Of a stretch of 64,000 nucleotides of DNA, positions 17,503 to 27,629 are shown piece by piece. Both the position numbers and the translations under genes were made by a program. Origin of the DNA: Paraburkholderia saeva (GTDB lineage: Bacteria > Pseudomonadota > Gammaproteobacteria > Burkholderiales > Burkholderiaceae). Positions within the stretch are counted from its first letter, which is position 1. Every line of letters starts with the position of its first letter. The notes below the pieces were generated by a model. The model searched no databases. It worked only from the letters and a program-made list of their open reading frames with translations, and had not been told where the DNA came from. The stretch is from NCBI RefSeq assembly GCF_907164555.1, contig NZ_CAJQZC010000002.1, forward strand, positions 186,001 to 250,000, in the 5' to 3' direction.

Positions 17503-17553
17503 ATGAACCGCATCCAGTCCGAACTTCGACGTCGCCGCTCGTCGCTCCCTTAG
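17503..17553 (+). CDS. Arg-rich 16-residue leader peptide (candidate)
   Basis: MNRIQSELRRRRSSLP, with four consecutive Arg codons (CGA CGT CGC CGC) near the end. No ribosome site is visible, but the predicted transcript starts at or just before the ATG, so leaderless translation is possible. A hairpin CGCTCC-CTTA-GGGGCG (17543-17558) covers the stop codon and excludes a second one pairing 17553-17559 with 17581-17587. The ORF precedes a terminator and an acetylornithine-type aminotransferase. This is the layout of a ribosome-mediated attenuator, but it rests on pattern only. Confidence 0.35.
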   Translation: MNRIQSELRRRRSSLP

Positions 17554-17614
17554 GGGCGCCGCTGGCTTCGTCACGGATTCGCGCCTCAACAGGGTGCACG
17601 CTGTTCGAATCATG

Positions 17615-17646
17615 AAAGCCACGGACCTCCGTGGCTTTTTGTTTTT
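17615..17646 (+). terminator. Terminator 45 bases ahead of the aminotransferase
   Basis: AAAGCCACGG, loop ACCT, CCGTGGCTTT, then TTGTTTTT. It ends the predicted leader transcript from about 17502 and would act as an attenuator for the gene at 17691. Confidence 0.75.
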
Positions 17647-17690
17647 CCGGTCCCTTCTTTAACCCCCTGCTTCGGATGGAGCCCGCCGTC

Positions 17691-18875
17691 ATGAAATTCA
17701 CTGAGTATCCGATCGAGTCGCTGATGTACATCACCAACCGGCCCGAAATCGTTTTCACGCACGGCAAGGGTTCGTGGATCTACGACAACGAAGGCAAGCG
17801 TTACCTCGACTTCATCCAGGGCTGGGCGGTCAACAGTCTCGGTCACTGCAACGAGGGCATGATCGAGGCGCTCGAAAAGCAGGCGCGCACGCTGATCAAT
17901 CCGTCGCCGGCGTTCTATAACGAGCCGATGGCGAAGCTCGCGGGTCTGCTCACGCAACACAGCTGCTTCGACAAGGTCTTCTTCGCGAACAGCGGCGCCG
18001 AAGCGAACGAAGGCGCGATCAAGCTCGCGCGCAAATGGGGCAGGAAACACAAGGACGGCGCCTACGAAATCATCACGTTCGATCACAGCTTCCACGGCCG
18101 CACGCTCGCGACGATGTCCGCGAGCGGCAAGCCCGGCTGGGACACGATCTACGCGCCGCAGGTGCCGGGTTTCCCGAAGGCCGATCTGAACGACATTGCT
18201 TCGGTCGAAAAGCTGATCACGAAAAAGACCGTCGCCGTGATGCTCGAGCCGATCCAGGGCGAAGGCGGCGTGATTCCGGCCACGCGCGAATTCATGCAGC
18301 AACTGCGTGCGCTCACAAAACAGCACAACCTGCTTCTGATCGTCGACGAAGTGCAAAGCGGCTGCGGCCGCGCCGGGACGCTCTTCGCCTATGAACTCGC
18401 AGGCATCGAGCCGGACGTGATGACGCTCGGCAAAGGCATCGGCGGCGGCGTACCGCTCGCTGCGCTGCTCGCAAAAGCCGAAGTCCAGGTGTTCGAAGCA
18501 GGCGATCAGGGCGGCACGTACAACGGCAATCCGCTGATGACGGCTGTCGGCTATTCGGTGATCTCGCAGCTGACCGCGCCGGGTTTTCTCGAAGGCGTCC
18601 GGGCACGCGGTGAATATCTGCGCGCGCAACTGCTGGCGCTGTCGGAAGAGCGCGGCTTTCTCGGCGAACGCGGCGAGGGACTGCTGCGCGCGCTGCTGCT
18701 CGGCAAGGACATCGGCAACCAGATCGTCGAGAAGGCGCGTCTGATGCAACCCGACGGCCTGCTGCTGAACGCCGCGCGCCCGAACCTGCTGCGCTTCATG
18801 CCGGCGCTCAACGTCACGAACGAAGAGATCGACCAGATGATGTCGATGCTGCGTTCGATTCTCGATTCGCTGTAA
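17691..18875 (+). CDS. Class-III aminotransferase, acetylornithine aminotransferase type
   Basis: 394 residues, PLP-dependent fold type [16 protein letters not shown], the PLP-anchoring [12 protein letters not shown] (Asp219) and TLGKGIGGG with the Schiff-base Lys248 are present. Length and motifs match acetylornithine/succinylornithine transaminases of arginine synthesis or catabolism, but 4-aminobutyrate- and beta-alanine-type enzymes are close relatives, so argD is not asserted. ATG 17691 (MKFTEYP) is chosen with GGATGGAG upstream; an in-frame ATG at 17676 adds five residues. A terminator preceded by an Arg-codon leader lies upstream. A GNAT gene follows after 20 bases. Confidence 0.88.
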   Translation: MKFTEYPIESLMYITNRPEIVFTHGKGSWIYDNEGKRYLDFIQGWAVNSLGHCNEGMIEALEKQARTLINPSPAFYNEPMAKLAGLLTQHSCFDKVFFANSGAEANEGAIKLARKWGRKHKDGAYEIITFDHSFHGRTLATMSASGKPGWDTIYAPQVPGFPKADLNDIASVEKLITKKTVAVMLEPIQGEGGVIPATREFMQQLRALTKQHNLLLIVDEVQSGCGRAGTLFAYELAGIEPDVMTLGKGIGGGVPLAALLAKAEVQVFEAGDQGGTYNGNPLMTAVGYSVISQLTAPGFLEGVRARGEYLRAQLLALSEERGFLGERGEGLLRALLLGKDIGNQIVEKARLMQPDGLLLNAARPNLLRFMPALNVTNEEIDQMMSMLRSILDSL

Positions 18876-18895
18876 GCGCCGACACGCGCCGTTAC

Positions 18896-19354
18896 ATGAC
18901 ATCGCACGCCACGCCGTCGATCCGCTGCTTCGATGCGGCCGATACCGATGCCGTCGTCGCGCTGTGGCAGGATGCGTTCCCGGAGTATCGGGACGTCACC
19001 CGGCCGCAGCGCAATCCGCGTCTGTCGATCGCGAACAAGCTCGCGACGCAGCCTGAACTGTTCTTCGTCGCGGAAGCTGACGACGGGATCGTCGGCACGA
19101 TCATGGCCGGATACGACGGGCATCGCGGATGGCTGTACTCGCTTGCCGTCGATACGTCGCTGCGACGGCGCGGCATCGGCACGCAACTCGTCGCGCATGC
19201 GGAGCGCGCGTTGACTGCGCTTGGCTGTCCGAAGGTGAACCTGCAGGTGCTGTCAGCGAAAGCCGACGTGCGCGGCTTCTATGAAGCGCTGGGTTATCGC
19301 ATGGACGAGGTAGTCAGTCTCGGCAAGCGTCTGGGCGAAACCGCGCAGGCATAG
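18896..19354 (+). CDS. GNAT acetyltransferase, YpeA-like
   Basis: 152 residues, a single GNAT domain. The acetyl-CoA-binding loop is RRRGIGTQLVAHAE (about 89-102) and the C-terminal GFYEALGY is typical. It resembles the YpeA/RimI-related subgroup of unknown substrate. The start lies 20 bases after the aminotransferase stop, so the two are probably co-transcribed. Confidence 0.87.
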   Translation: MTSHATPSIRCFDAADTDAVVALWQDAFPEYRDVTRPQRNPRLSIANKLATQPELFFVAEADDGIVGTIMAGYDGHRGWLYSLAVDTSLRRRGIGTQLVAHAERALTALGCPKVNLQVLSAKADVRGFYEALGYRMDEVVSLGKRLGETAQA

Positions 19355-19376
19355 GCAGGCCAGGCAATCGCCCAAC

Positions 19377-19415
19377 AAAAAAGCCGCATGCGCTCTCACG
19401 CATGCGGCTTTTTCA
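19377..19415. terminator. Bidirectional terminator between GNAT gene and livF
   Basis: AAAAAAGCCGCATGCG and its complement flank a 6-base loop, with U-runs on both strands between convergent genes. Confidence 0.85.
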
Positions 19416-19440
19416 TACCGCGCCAGATGACGCGGCCAGC

Positions 19441-20156
<716 letters not shown>

Positions 20157-20157
<1 letters not shown>

Positions 20158-20933
20158 CAGTGGACCCCCGCACCGAGATAAGCCTCGATCACCTTCGGGT
20201 CTTTCTGCACGTCCTGCGGCAGACCCTCAGCAATCACCTTGCCGTAATCGAGCACTGTCATGCGATTGCACAGGCCCATCACCAGCTTCACATCGTGTTC
20301 GATCAGGAGGATCGTCTTGCCGTCCGCGCGGATCTTGTCGAGCAGCTTCGTCAGCTCGACCTTTTCCGTTGCATTCATGCCGGCCGCCGGCTCGTCGAGC
20401 GCGAGCAACTTTGGATCGGTCGCGAGCGCGCGGGCGATTTCCAGACGTCGCTGGTGACCGTACGACAGATTGCGCGACGTGTAGTCCGCGTACTGCAGCA
20501 CGCCCACGTACTCCAGCAGTTCCAGCGCACGTTCCTTGATCTCGCGCTCTTCCTTGCGCTCCGCGGGCGTTTGCAGCACCGCGCCGATCAGGCCGTGCTT
20601 CGTGCGCACGTGGCGCCCGACCATCACGTTTTCCAGCGCGGTCATGCCGCCGAACAGACGAATGTTCTGGAACGTACGTGCAATGCCCGCCTTCGCAACC
20701 TGATACACCGCGGTCGGCGTGTAGTTCGTGCCGTCGAGCTTGAAGTCGCCCGAATCCGGCGTGTACAGGCCCGTGATCACGTTGAAGAACGTTGTCTTGC
20801 CGGCGCCGTTCGGGCCGATCAGGCCATAGATCGTGCCTTCCTCGATCTGCAGACCGACGTCCGAGAGGGCCTGCAGGCCGCCAAAGCGCTTGTTCACGCC
20901 CTTGACGGACAAACGGATTTTTTTATCGCTCAT
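20157..20933 (-). CDS. livG: Branched-chain amino acid ABC transporter ATPase LivG
   Basis: 258 residues. Walker A GPNGAGKTT, LivG-type GIARTFQNIRLF, an LSYGHQR signature in place of LSGGQ, and Walker B LLALDEPAAG. The C-terminal DVQKDPKVIEAYLG is typical of the family. The start MSDKK at 20931-20933 is taken rather than an upstream in-frame ATG, which lies inside livM. Second ATPase of the complex with livF. Confidence 0.95.
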
Positions 20934-20955
20934 GTTGGGTTTCTCCGTTGGTCCG

Positions 20956-22125
20956 TTACGCGCGCACCGGCTTCTTGCCGTTACGCTTTGCCAGTTTCGC
21001 AATCTTGTCCTCGTGCTTCGGCGACGGCCACAAGCCTTCCGAGCGGTACAGCATGATGAGCACCATCGCGAGACCGTACAGCAGCTGACGGATCACTTCC
21101 GTGTCGACGATTTCGTGACCGAAGATCCAGTTCTGCAGCGGACCCATCGTCGAGCGCAGGAATTCCGGGAACACGGCGAGAAGCACCGCGCCGAGAATCA
21201 CGCCCGGGATGTGGCCCATGCCGCCCAGCACCACGCACGCCAGCACGACCACCGATTCCCAGAACGTGAACGATTCCGGCGAAACGAAGCCCTGGAACGA
21301 ACCGAACATCGCGCCCGACAGGCCGCCGAACGACGCGCCCATCGCGAAAGCCAGCAGCTTTACGTTGCGGGTGTTGATGCCCATTGCCTTGGCGGCGATT
21401 TCGTCTTCACGGATTGCGGCCCACGCGCGGCCGATACGCGAATGCTGCAGGCGCGTACACACCCAGATCACGAGCAGCGAACACAGCACGAACAGGTAGT
21501 AGTACATGTACACGCTTGGAAACGAGAACCCGAAGAACGTGTGCGTCTGCGCCAGACTGAAGCCGCCTACCGACACCGGATCGATCCCCGTGATCCCCTT
21601 CGGGCCGTTCGTGATGTTCACCGGACGGTCGAGGTTGTTCATGAAGATCCGCACGATTTCCCCGAAGCCCAACGTCACGATGGCGAGGTAATCGCCCCGC
21701 AGACGCAGCGTCGGTGCACCGAGCAGAATCCCGAAGATCGCGGCGAGCGCCATCGCGAGCGGCACGATGATCCAGATCGGCGTATGCAGGCCGTTCGGGA
21801 ACAGATGCGCGATCCACTCGAACTGCGAGGTCAGGTGCGGCGAACTCAAGAGCGCCGCGACGTAGGCGCCGATCGCGTAGAACGCGATGTAGCCCAGGTC
21901 AAGCAGGCCGGCGAAGCCGACCACCACGTTAAGGCCCAGCGCGAGCATCACGTACAGCATCGCGAAGTCGAGCACGCGAACCCAGTAGTTGCCGCCGGCC
22001 GCGCCGATGATCATCGGTGCCGCGATCACGAAGATCGCGGTGATGATGCCGACGGTCAGCGTCTTCGTCAGGTTCTTCTCGGGGATGAGCGTCGTCGACG
22101 GCTCGATCGGTTGAATTGAGGTCAT
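20956..22125 (-). CDS. livM: Branched-chain amino acid ABC permease LivM
   Basis: 389 residues, about ten membrane helices. The EAA-like loop GRAWAAIREDEIAAKAMGI is conserved for coupling to the ATPases. N- and C-termini are hydrophilic, the latter Lys-rich (PSPKHEDKIAKLAKRN). It lies 22 bases ahead of livG and 13 bases behind livH in one operon. Confidence 0.94.
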   Translation of the reverse strand: MTSIQPIEPSTTLIPEKNLTKTLTVGIITAIFVIAAPMIIGAAGGNYWVRVLDFAMLYVMLALGLNVVVGFAGLLDLGYIAFYAIGAYVAALLSSPHLTSQFEWIAHLFPNGLHTPIWIIVPLAMALAAIFGILLGAPTLRLRGDYLAIVTLGFGEIVRIFMNNLDRPVNITNGPKGITGIDPVSVGGFSLAQTHTFFGFSFPSVYMYYYLFVLCSLLVIWVCTRLQHSRIGRAWAAIREDEIAAKAMGINTRNVKLLAFAMGASFGGLSGAMFGSFQGFVSPESFTFWESVVVLACVVLGGMGHIPGVILGAVLLAVFPEFLRSTMGPLQNWIFGHEIVDTEVIRQLLYGLAMVLIMLYRSEGLWPSPKHEDKIAKLAKRNGKKPVRA

Positions 22126-22138
22126 GTTCTTCTACTCC

Positions 22139-23089
22139 TTATGCTCGATCCGCGACACGTTCGCCCAGCAGGCCCGACGGACGGAACACCAGCACGATGA
22201 TCAGCACGATGAATGCGAACACGTCCTGGTAGTTACTGCCGAATACACCACCGGTCAGGTTGCCGATATAGCCCGCGCCGAGCTGTTCGATCAGCCCGAG
22301 CAGCACGCCACCGACCATCGCGCCGCCGAGGTTCCCGATACCGCCCAGCACCGCCGCGGTAAAGGCCTTCAGGCCGGGGATGAAGCCCATGTAGAAGTGC
22401 GCGTTGCCATATTCGGACGCGATCATCACGCCGGCCAGCGCAGCCAGTGCCGAACCGATCATGAACGTCGCCGAAATCACGAAGTTCGGGTTCACGCCCA
22501 TCAGGCTTGCGACGCCCGGGTTTTCAGCGATCGAGCGCATGGCGCGGCCAAGCTTCGTCTTGTGCACGAGCAACAGCAGGCCGCCCATCACGAGGAACGC
22601 GACGACGATGATCACGATTTCAGTCACCGAAATCACGGCGCCAGGCGTCGTATCGGTGGCCTTGATCACGTTGATCGGGTCGGTCGGCAGCAGTTGCGGG
22701 AACGGCAGCGGGTTACGCGACCAGATCATCATGGCCAGCGTCTGCAGCAGGATCGACACGCCGATCGCGGTGATCAGCGGTGCGAGGCGCGGTGCGCGGC
22801 GCAACGGCCGGTAAGCGACCCGCTCGATCGTGTAGCCGACGACCGCGCACACGACGGCGGCAATGATCAGCGCGATACAAAGCGTGGCCACGTTGCCGAG
22901 GCCGGGGAAGTGGTTCTGCAGCACGCCAATGGCTGAGAGCGCAACCATCGCGCCCACCATCAACACATCGCCGTGCGCGAAGTTGATGATGCCCAGAATG
23001 CCGTAAACCATCGTATAGCCCAGTGCGATGATGGCGTAGACGCTGCCAAGCACCAGTCCGTTGAGGATCTGCTGGATGAAGATATCCAT
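22139..23089 (-). CDS. livH: Branched-chain amino acid ABC permease LivH
   Basis: 316 residues, polytopic. QQILNGLVLGSVYAIIALGY at the N-terminus and the coupling loop GRAMRSIAENPGVASLMGV are LivH hallmarks, followed by LGGIGNLGGAMVGG. First gene after the terminator that separates it from the binding-protein gene, so its expression depends on read-through or a separate promoter. Confidence 0.95.
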   Translation of the reverse strand: MDIFIQQILNGLVLGSVYAIIALGYTMVYGILGIINFAHGDVLMVGAMVALSAIGVLQNHFPGLGNVATLCIALIIAAVVCAVVGYTIERVAYRPLRRAPRLAPLITAIGVSILLQTLAMMIWSRNPLPFPQLLPTDPINVIKATDTTPGAVISVTEIVIIVVAFLVMGGLLLLVHKTKLGRAMRSIAENPGVASLMGVNPNFVISATFMIGSALAALAGVMIASEYGNAHFYMGFIPGLKAFTAAVLGGIGNLGGAMVGGVLLGLIEQLGAGYIGNLTGGVFGSNYQDVFAFIVLIIVLVFRPSGLLGERVADRA

Positions 23090-23222
23090 TTAATGCTCCT
23101 TAGCCCGTGCGACTGGATTCGCGCTCGTCATCCGGCGGGTAGCCGGGATGAATCACGGAATCGCAACGGCACTGCGGGTACTGATAAAAGACCGGTAAGG
23201 GTTATCCGCTCCGGATTCGCGT

Positions 23223-23295
23223 GGCTGCTGTGTTGCAGCAGCCGGCTTGTCCGATGCGGATGCAAAAACGGCACCGTCAGGTGGTTCGGTGCCGT
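23223..23295 (-). terminator. Terminator and second hairpin between the binding-protein gene and livH
   Basis: On the minus strand ACGGCACCG and CGGTGCCGT (23268-23295) form a stem followed by TTTTTG: a terminator 20 bases after the binding-protein stop. A second perfect stem, GGCTGCTG and CAGCAGCC (23223-23243), follows with no U-run. The pair would let the binding-protein mRNA accumulate above the permease and ATPase genes. Confidence 0.75.
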
Positions 23296-23315
23296 CAGGC
23301 CAGACTATCCCGTCA

Positions 23316-24506
23316 TCACATCTTTACGACGTCGAGAACTGCTTTCTTGCCGTCCTTGAAGTCGTACAGCGTAATGGCGCCCTCTTTCAAATCACCCTTG
23401 TCGTCGAATGCGATGTGGCCAATTACACCGTTGTAATCGGTAGAGGGCATCGCAGCCAGCACCTTGGGCGCGTCGATCGAATTGGCGCGCTTCATTGCAT
23501 CGACGATCACGTATACAGCGTCATACGTGAACGGTGCGTAAATCTGCACCGGTGTGTGGAAACGGTCGTCGTACTTCTTTTCGAAGTCCGCTCCCTTGTC
23601 CATCTTCGAAAGCGCCAGTCCCGCTTCCGAACAGACCAGGTTCTGCACGGCGGCTCCCGCCAGCTCCCCTACCTTGTCGGTACACACACCGTCGCCGCCA
23701 AGGATTTTTGCCCGGATTCCGAGCGCCGCCGCCTGCTTCGTGAACGGCCCGCCCGTTGCGTCCATGCCGCCGTACATGATCACGTCCGGCTGAACACTCT
23801 TGATCTTCGTGAGAATGGCCCGGAAATCCGTAGCCTTGTCGGTCGTCGCCTCACGCGCCACGACCTTTGCACCGCTTGCCTCGACCGTCTTCGCGAACTC
23901 GTCGGCGAGACCCTTGCCGTAGGCCGTCGCGTCGTCCACTACGGCGATGCGCTTCGCATGAAGCGCGCCGGTCGCATAGTTGGCGAGCGCCGGGCCCTGC
24001 TGGGCGTCGGTCGCGACGACGCGATACGTCGTCTTGAAACCTTGCTGCGTATACGACGGATTCGTCGAGGACGGCGAAATCTGCACGATCCCCGCGTCGC
24101 TATAAATCTTCGATGCCGGAATCGACACGCCTGAATTCAGGTGACCGACCACACCCACCACATGGTCATCGACCAGTTTCTGCGCGACCTGCGTGCCCGT
24201 TTTCGGGTCGGCGGCGTCGTCCTGCGCGTCGAGTTCGAGCTGGATACGACGGCCGTCGATGGTCAGACCCTGCGCGTTGATCTCTTCGACGGCGAGGCGC
24301 GCGCCGTTCTCATTGTCCTTGCCGAGGTGCGCAATGCCCCCCGTCAACGGCGCGGCATGACCGATCCGGACGACTGTCGCGTTGCTGGCCGGCGCAGCCG
24401 CTGCCGGAGCACCGTTGCCCGCCTCACCATCACTCTTCTTGCTGCACGCGGCCAGCAGCGCAACCGCGGCCGCGATGGTCACGGCGTGAGCAAACTTGAC
24501 TCGCAT
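23316..24506 (-). CDS. Branched-chain amino acid ABC transporter substrate-binding lipoprotein
   Basis: 396 residues. The signal peptide ends in a lipobox LAAC with Cys21, followed by a Gly/Ala-rich linker and a type I periplasmic-binding domain (VVRIGHAAPLTGGIAHLGKD, then ENGARLAVEEIN). This is the LivJ/LivK family. A lipid anchor is unusual for E. coli LivJ but common for the family in betaproteobacteria. A sigma-70-like promoter is at 24573-24600 and a terminator separates it from livH. Confidence 0.92.
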   Translation of the reverse strand: MRVKFAHAVTIAAAVALLAACSKKSDGEAGNGAPAAAAPASNATVVRIGHAAPLTGGIAHLGKDNENGARLAVEEINAQGLTIDGRRIQLELDAQDDAADPKTGTQVAQKLVDDHVVGVVGHLNSGVSIPASKIYSDAGIVQISPSSTNPSYTQQGFKTTYRVVATDAQQGPALANYATGALHAKRIAVVDDATAYGKGLADEFAKTVEASGAKVVAREATTDKATDFRAILTKIKSVQPDVIMYGGMDATGGPFTKQAAALGIRAKILGGDGVCTDKVGELAGAAVQNLVCSEAGLALSKMDKGADFEKKYDDRFHTPVQIYAPFTYDAVYVIVDAMKRANSIDAPKVLAAMPSTDYNGVIGHIAFDDKGDLKEGAITLYDFKDGKKAVLDVVKM

Positions 24507-24572
24507 TAAACAGGTCTCCTGCGCCTTGCAAAATCCGATGTCTCAAGACCCTCTGGCCCTGAGAACGCGCGC

Positions 24573-24600
24573 ATTGTAACTCCAATTATGCGATAGGCAA
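24573..24600 (-). promoter_or_regulatory. Probable promoter of the liv operon
   Basis: On the minus strand TTGCCT (24600-24595), 16-base spacer, TACAAT (24578-24573), about 66 bases ahead of the binding-protein start. Confidence 0.5.
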
Positions 24601-24665
24601 TATTGTTGAACCGGCAGGGTTTTCCTGCATTGCAACCGTATATTGAGATCAATCCCGGTGAATCG

Positions 24666-24706
24666 GCGCAACCTGGTTGCGCTCGTTATACGTGCATCAG
24701 TTGCAC
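24666..24706. promoter_or_regulatory. Two adjacent inverted repeats upstream of the liv promoter
   Basis: GCGCAACC-T-GGTTGCGC (24666-24682) is a perfect 17-base dyad, and GTGCA-TCAGT-TGCAC (24692-24706) a second one. Both lie 65 to 110 bases upstream of the predicted -35 box. They may bind a regulator of the liv genes; which one is unknown. Confidence 0.35.
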
Positions 24707-24997
24707 CACCATCGCCGCCCCGGGCATCAAGTGTTGCAGCAATCTTTTCTGACGCCCGATGGGAGCGCCCTTCTCCTGATTGTGTGATTTACCTGTAAGG
24801 CAATTGCTGATGCACTTTTTTGGTGCGAATAATCTGACGTTTTATTGAGTCTGCGGGAAATAAAGGGGCTCGATCAATAAAAGGAGTTAAAAAATTTATC
24901 GAAAATTATGCGCAAATTTGAGTGCGAGCGCACTGGAAGACGCCATTTCACACGATGTGGCACTTATTCAAGGTGCGCGGCAGACACGCGACGGACG
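24707..24997. other. AT-richer intergenic stretch, no gene supported
   Basis: Unusually AT-rich for this genome around 24830-24920 (runs such as GTTAAAAAATTTATCG). AAAAGGAG occurs at about 24880 but the nearest ATG (24908) is too far away, and that frame runs into antisense of ispH. No gene is called. Confidence 0.4.
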
Positions 24998-25024
24998 AAA
25001 AAAAACGCGCCCAGGCGGGCGCGT
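24998..25024 (-). terminator. Terminator of fkpB-ispH
   Basis: On the minus strand CGCGCCC and GGGCGCG (25005-25024) form a stem followed by eight T (24998-25005 read as A on the plus strand). Confidence 0.8.
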
Positions 25025-25055
25025 CTCCTATGCGTGCTGCCGTCTGAAAATCGCG

Positions 25056-26015
25056 TCAGGCGGGCAGCCCCAACCCGCGCGGCAACGGAAACGCGATGTT
25101 TTCCTCGATGCCTTCGAGTGCGCGCACGTTGCGCACGCCCAGTTCATGCAGACGGGCGATGACAGCCTGCGCCAGCGCCTCGGGCGCCGACGCGCCCGCG
25201 GTCACGCCAATGCGGCGCTTGCCTTCGATCCAGGCCGGGTCGATCTGCGTGGGCGAATCCACCATATAGGAAGGGATGCCGCGCTTTTCCGCGACTTCGC
25301 GCAACCGGTTCGAGTTCGAGCTGTTCGGGCTGCCGACCACGATCACCACATCGCACTGCGGCGCCATGAACTTGACCGCGTCCTGACGGTTCTGTGTCGC
25401 ATAGCAGATGTCCTGCTTCTTCGGCTCTCGGATCGCCGGGTATTTCGCCTTCAACGCGGCGATGATTTCGGCTGCATCGTCGACCGACAGCGTGGTTTGC
25501 GTGACGAACGCAATACGTTCAGCATCCGGCAGCGTCAGTGCCTGCACGTCTTCGATGTCTTCGACGAGATGCATGCCTTCGCCGGCCTGCCCCATCGTGC
25601 CCTCGACTTCCGGATGGCCCTTGTGGCCGATCATCACGATGTCGAAGCCGTCGGCGCGCATCTTCGCGACTTCGATATGCACCTTGGTGACGAGCGGACA
25701 GGTTGCGTCGTACACGCGTAGCCCGCGCGATTCGGCTTCAGTGCGCACCGCCTTCGAGACGCCGTGTGCACTGAAGATCACCGTATTGCCGGCCGGCACT
25801 TCCTCGAGCTGCTCGATAAAGATTGCGCCTTTCTTGCGCAGATCCTCGACGACATAGGCGTTGTGGACAATTTCGTGACGCACGTAGATCGGCGAGCCAT
25901 GCAGCTTGATAGCGCGTTCGACGATCTCGATCGCACGATCGACGCCTGCGCAAAACCCGCGCGGCTGCGCCAGCAGGATTTCGGCTTCGGCCAGAGTCGT
26001 ATCCGTGATGCTCAT
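25056..26015 (-). CDS. ispH: 4-hydroxy-3-methylbut-2-enyl diphosphate reductase
   Basis: 319 residues. Last step of the non-mevalonate isoprenoid pathway, giving IPP and DMAPP. The three cluster cysteines are visible: Cys22 ([12 protein letters not shown]), Cys106 (YDATCPLV) and Cys204 ([11 protein letters not shown]), with HEIVHN and SAHGVS substrate motifs. The start MSITDTT at 26013-26015 is taken; the open frame continues upstream through fkpB antiphase and is not real. Two bases separate it from the fkpB stop, so the pair is one operon. Confidence 0.96.
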   Translation of the reverse strand: MSITDTTLAEAEILLAQPRGFCAGVDRAIEIVERAIKLHGSPIYVRHEIVHNAYVVEDLRKKGAIFIEQLEEVPAGNTVIFSAHGVSKAVRTEAESRGLRVYDATCPLVTKVHIEVAKMRADGFDIVMIGHKGHPEVEGTMGQAGEGMHLVEDIEDVQALTLPDAERIAFVTQTTLSVDDAAEIIAALKAKYPAIREPKKQDICYATQNRQDAVKFMAPQCDVVIVVGSPNSSNSNRLREVAEKRGIPSYMVDSPTQIDPAWIEGKRRIGVTAGASAPEALAQAVIARLHELGVRNVRALEGIEENIAFPLPRGLGLPA

Positions 26016-26017
26016 GT

Positions 26018-26473
26018 TTACAGGATTCCGATGATTTTCACTTCGAACGCCAGCGGCTGGCCGGCGAGCGGGTGATTGAAATCGAACAGGGCGGACGTTT
26101 CGCCAACTTCCTTCAGCACGCCCGCGTAGCGTCCGCCGCCAGGTGCATTGAATTCGACGAGATCGCCGGGTGAAAAATCCTCGCCGATCATGCTGTTTTC
26201 GCGCAGCGTGGCAAGCGACACGCGCTGGATCAACTCCGGGTTGCGCGGCCCAAAGGCCTGGCCGGCCGCTAGCTGAAAGGTCGAATGGTGGCCGACCTTC
26301 AATCCCAGCAGAATATCTTCCAGTGGCGGCGCCAGCTGGCCGGCGCCCAGCAGCAGCGTGGCGGGCTTCTCGGTAAAGGTATTGATGATATCGGCGCCAT
26401 CGGCGAGCGAAAGCCGGTAGTGAAGCGTGACGTGCGAACCCGGCTTCACTTCGGAAATGTCGATGATGCTCAT
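26018..26473 (-). CDS. fkpB: FKBP-type peptidyl-prolyl isomerase (FkpB/SlpA)
   Basis: 151 residues. [19 protein letters not shown] and [11 protein letters not shown] are FKBP motifs, with the inserted IF-like domain of the SlyD/SlpA group in the middle. It lacks SlyD's His-rich tail, so SlpA/FkpB is the better fit. It catalyses proline isomerisation and may chaperone. The fkpB-ispH order is conserved in many proteobacteria. Confidence 0.9.
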   Translation of the reverse strand: MSIIDISEVKPGSHVTLHYRLSLADGADIINTFTEKPATLLLGAGQLAPPLEDILLGLKVGHHSTFQLAAGQAFGPRNPELIQRVSLATLRENSMIGEDFSPGDLVEFNAPGGGRYAGVLKEVGETSALFDFNHPLAGQPLAFEVKIIGIL

Positions 26474-26649
26474 GCAGTACTCGTTCGGTCGAAGCGCTGC
26501 GCGTGCGCCCGGGGCGCGATGCGCGCGGTGGCAACGGAAGTGCCGTGCGCAAAGGCTCTATTGTAAGCCACATATCCAGTCGCGGTGGCGCGCTTCCCCG
26601 CGCGCCTGCGCCAGTCGCATAGCGGCAACCTTTCGTGAAGGACGAGATC

Positions 26650-27390
26650 ATGCATGACACCGATTGCCCCGCGCTGCCCGACGACATCGCGATCGACACT
26701 TTACGCGGCTCACCCGGGCGTTGCCGCGACTGGCCGGCGCACGACATGCCCCGGGAACGTCTTCTGGAAGCAGGCCCCGGCGCGCTATCCGATACGGAAC
26801 TGATTGTGCTGATGCTCGGCTCCGGGCTCCCTGGCCACAACGTTTTCGACGTGGCGCGGGCGCTCCTCGCCCGCTTCGGCTCGATACGGGCGATGCTCGA
26901 CGCCACACCCGACGATTTCGACGGGCTGCGCGGCATCGGCCCGGCGCGGACAGCGCAGCTGCTCGCCATCGTCGAAATGGCGCGCCGCGGGCTGGCGGAA
27001 AAGATGCGCGAGCGGCCGCTGATCGATTCACCCGGGGCGGTCGAGGATTACCTGCGCCTCCTGATCGGCGCGCGCCCGTACGAAGTGTTCGTTTGCCTCT
27101 TCCTGGACGCGCGACACCGGCTGATCCGCTCTGAGGAGAACTCGCGCGGCACGCTCACCCGCATGGCGGTCTATCCGCGAGAAATTGTGCGGCGGGCGCT
27201 GATTTTGAATGCGGCGAGCCTGATCGTGGCGCATAATCACCCGTCCGGCGCCGTCAACCCGAGCGCCAGCGACCGCCGCCTCACACGGGTGCTACGCAAC
27301 ACGCTGGCTCTCGTCGACGTGCAACTGATCGATCACCTCGTGATCGGCGCGCACGAAACGTTCTCGTTCGCCCGCGCCGGGTGGGCCTGA
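26650..27390 (+). CDS. radC: RadC-family JAB/MPN+ protein
   Basis: 246 residues. An N-terminal helix-hairpin-helix region ([18 protein letters not shown]) is followed by the RadC JAB domain with the metal-binding [14 protein letters not shown] motif. The family is a putative metalloprotein whose DNA-repair role is disputed. ATG 26650 is preferred over GTG 26635 because AAGGA sits 6 bases before it. Divergent from fkpB; followed by the rpmB promoter. Confidence 0.92.
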   Translation: MHDTDCPALPDDIAIDTLRGSPGRCRDWPAHDMPRERLLEAGPGALSDTELIVLMLGSGLPGHNVFDVARALLARFGSIRAMLDATPDDFDGLRGIGPARTAQLLAIVEMARRGLAEKMRERPLIDSPGAVEDYLRLLIGARPYEVFVCLFLDARHRLIRSEENSRGTLTRMAVYPREIVRRALILNAASLIVAHNHPSGAVNPSASDRRLTRVLRNTLALVDVQLIDHLVIGAHETFSFARAGWA

Positions 27391-27460
27391 GGGCCAGTTT
27401 GCGACGCGCCTCAGGCGTCGCGGACAGGCATCACGCCCCTTCGCCAGACGCAAATAACGT

Positions 27461-27490
27461 TTGATTTATCGGGTTTTTTCCTGCTAGAAT
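27461..27490 (+). promoter_or_regulatory. Promoter of rpmB-rpmG
   Basis: TTGATT at 27461-27466, 18-base spacer, TAGAAT at 27485-27490. It leaves a leader of about 130 bases before rpmB. Confidence 0.6.
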
Positions 27491-27629
27491 CACGGTTTGC
27501 CTGTTTCCAACCCTGTTCCGAAGCCACCAAGGCCTTCAGGGAAATATTGAACGATCTCAAGCATCGCTCTTCTTTCCTGGATTCTTTCACGGCGTTCGAA
27601 CTCAGAATTAGCGTATTAGGAGTGCTCTC

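Noticed and set aside
17612..17662. 16-codon ORF ([16 protein letters not shown]) that starts at the base of the terminator before the aminotransferase
   Set aside because: Its codons are simply the terminator stem and U-run and there is no ribosome site. Its translation would destroy the terminator, so it is more likely fortuitous.
24908..25162. 84-codon plus-strand frame beginning near the AT-rich stretch upstream of the liv genes
   Set aside because: Runs through the ispH terminator into ispH antisense, is Arg/Cys-rich noise, and the ribosome-site-like AAAAGGAG is too far from the ATG.
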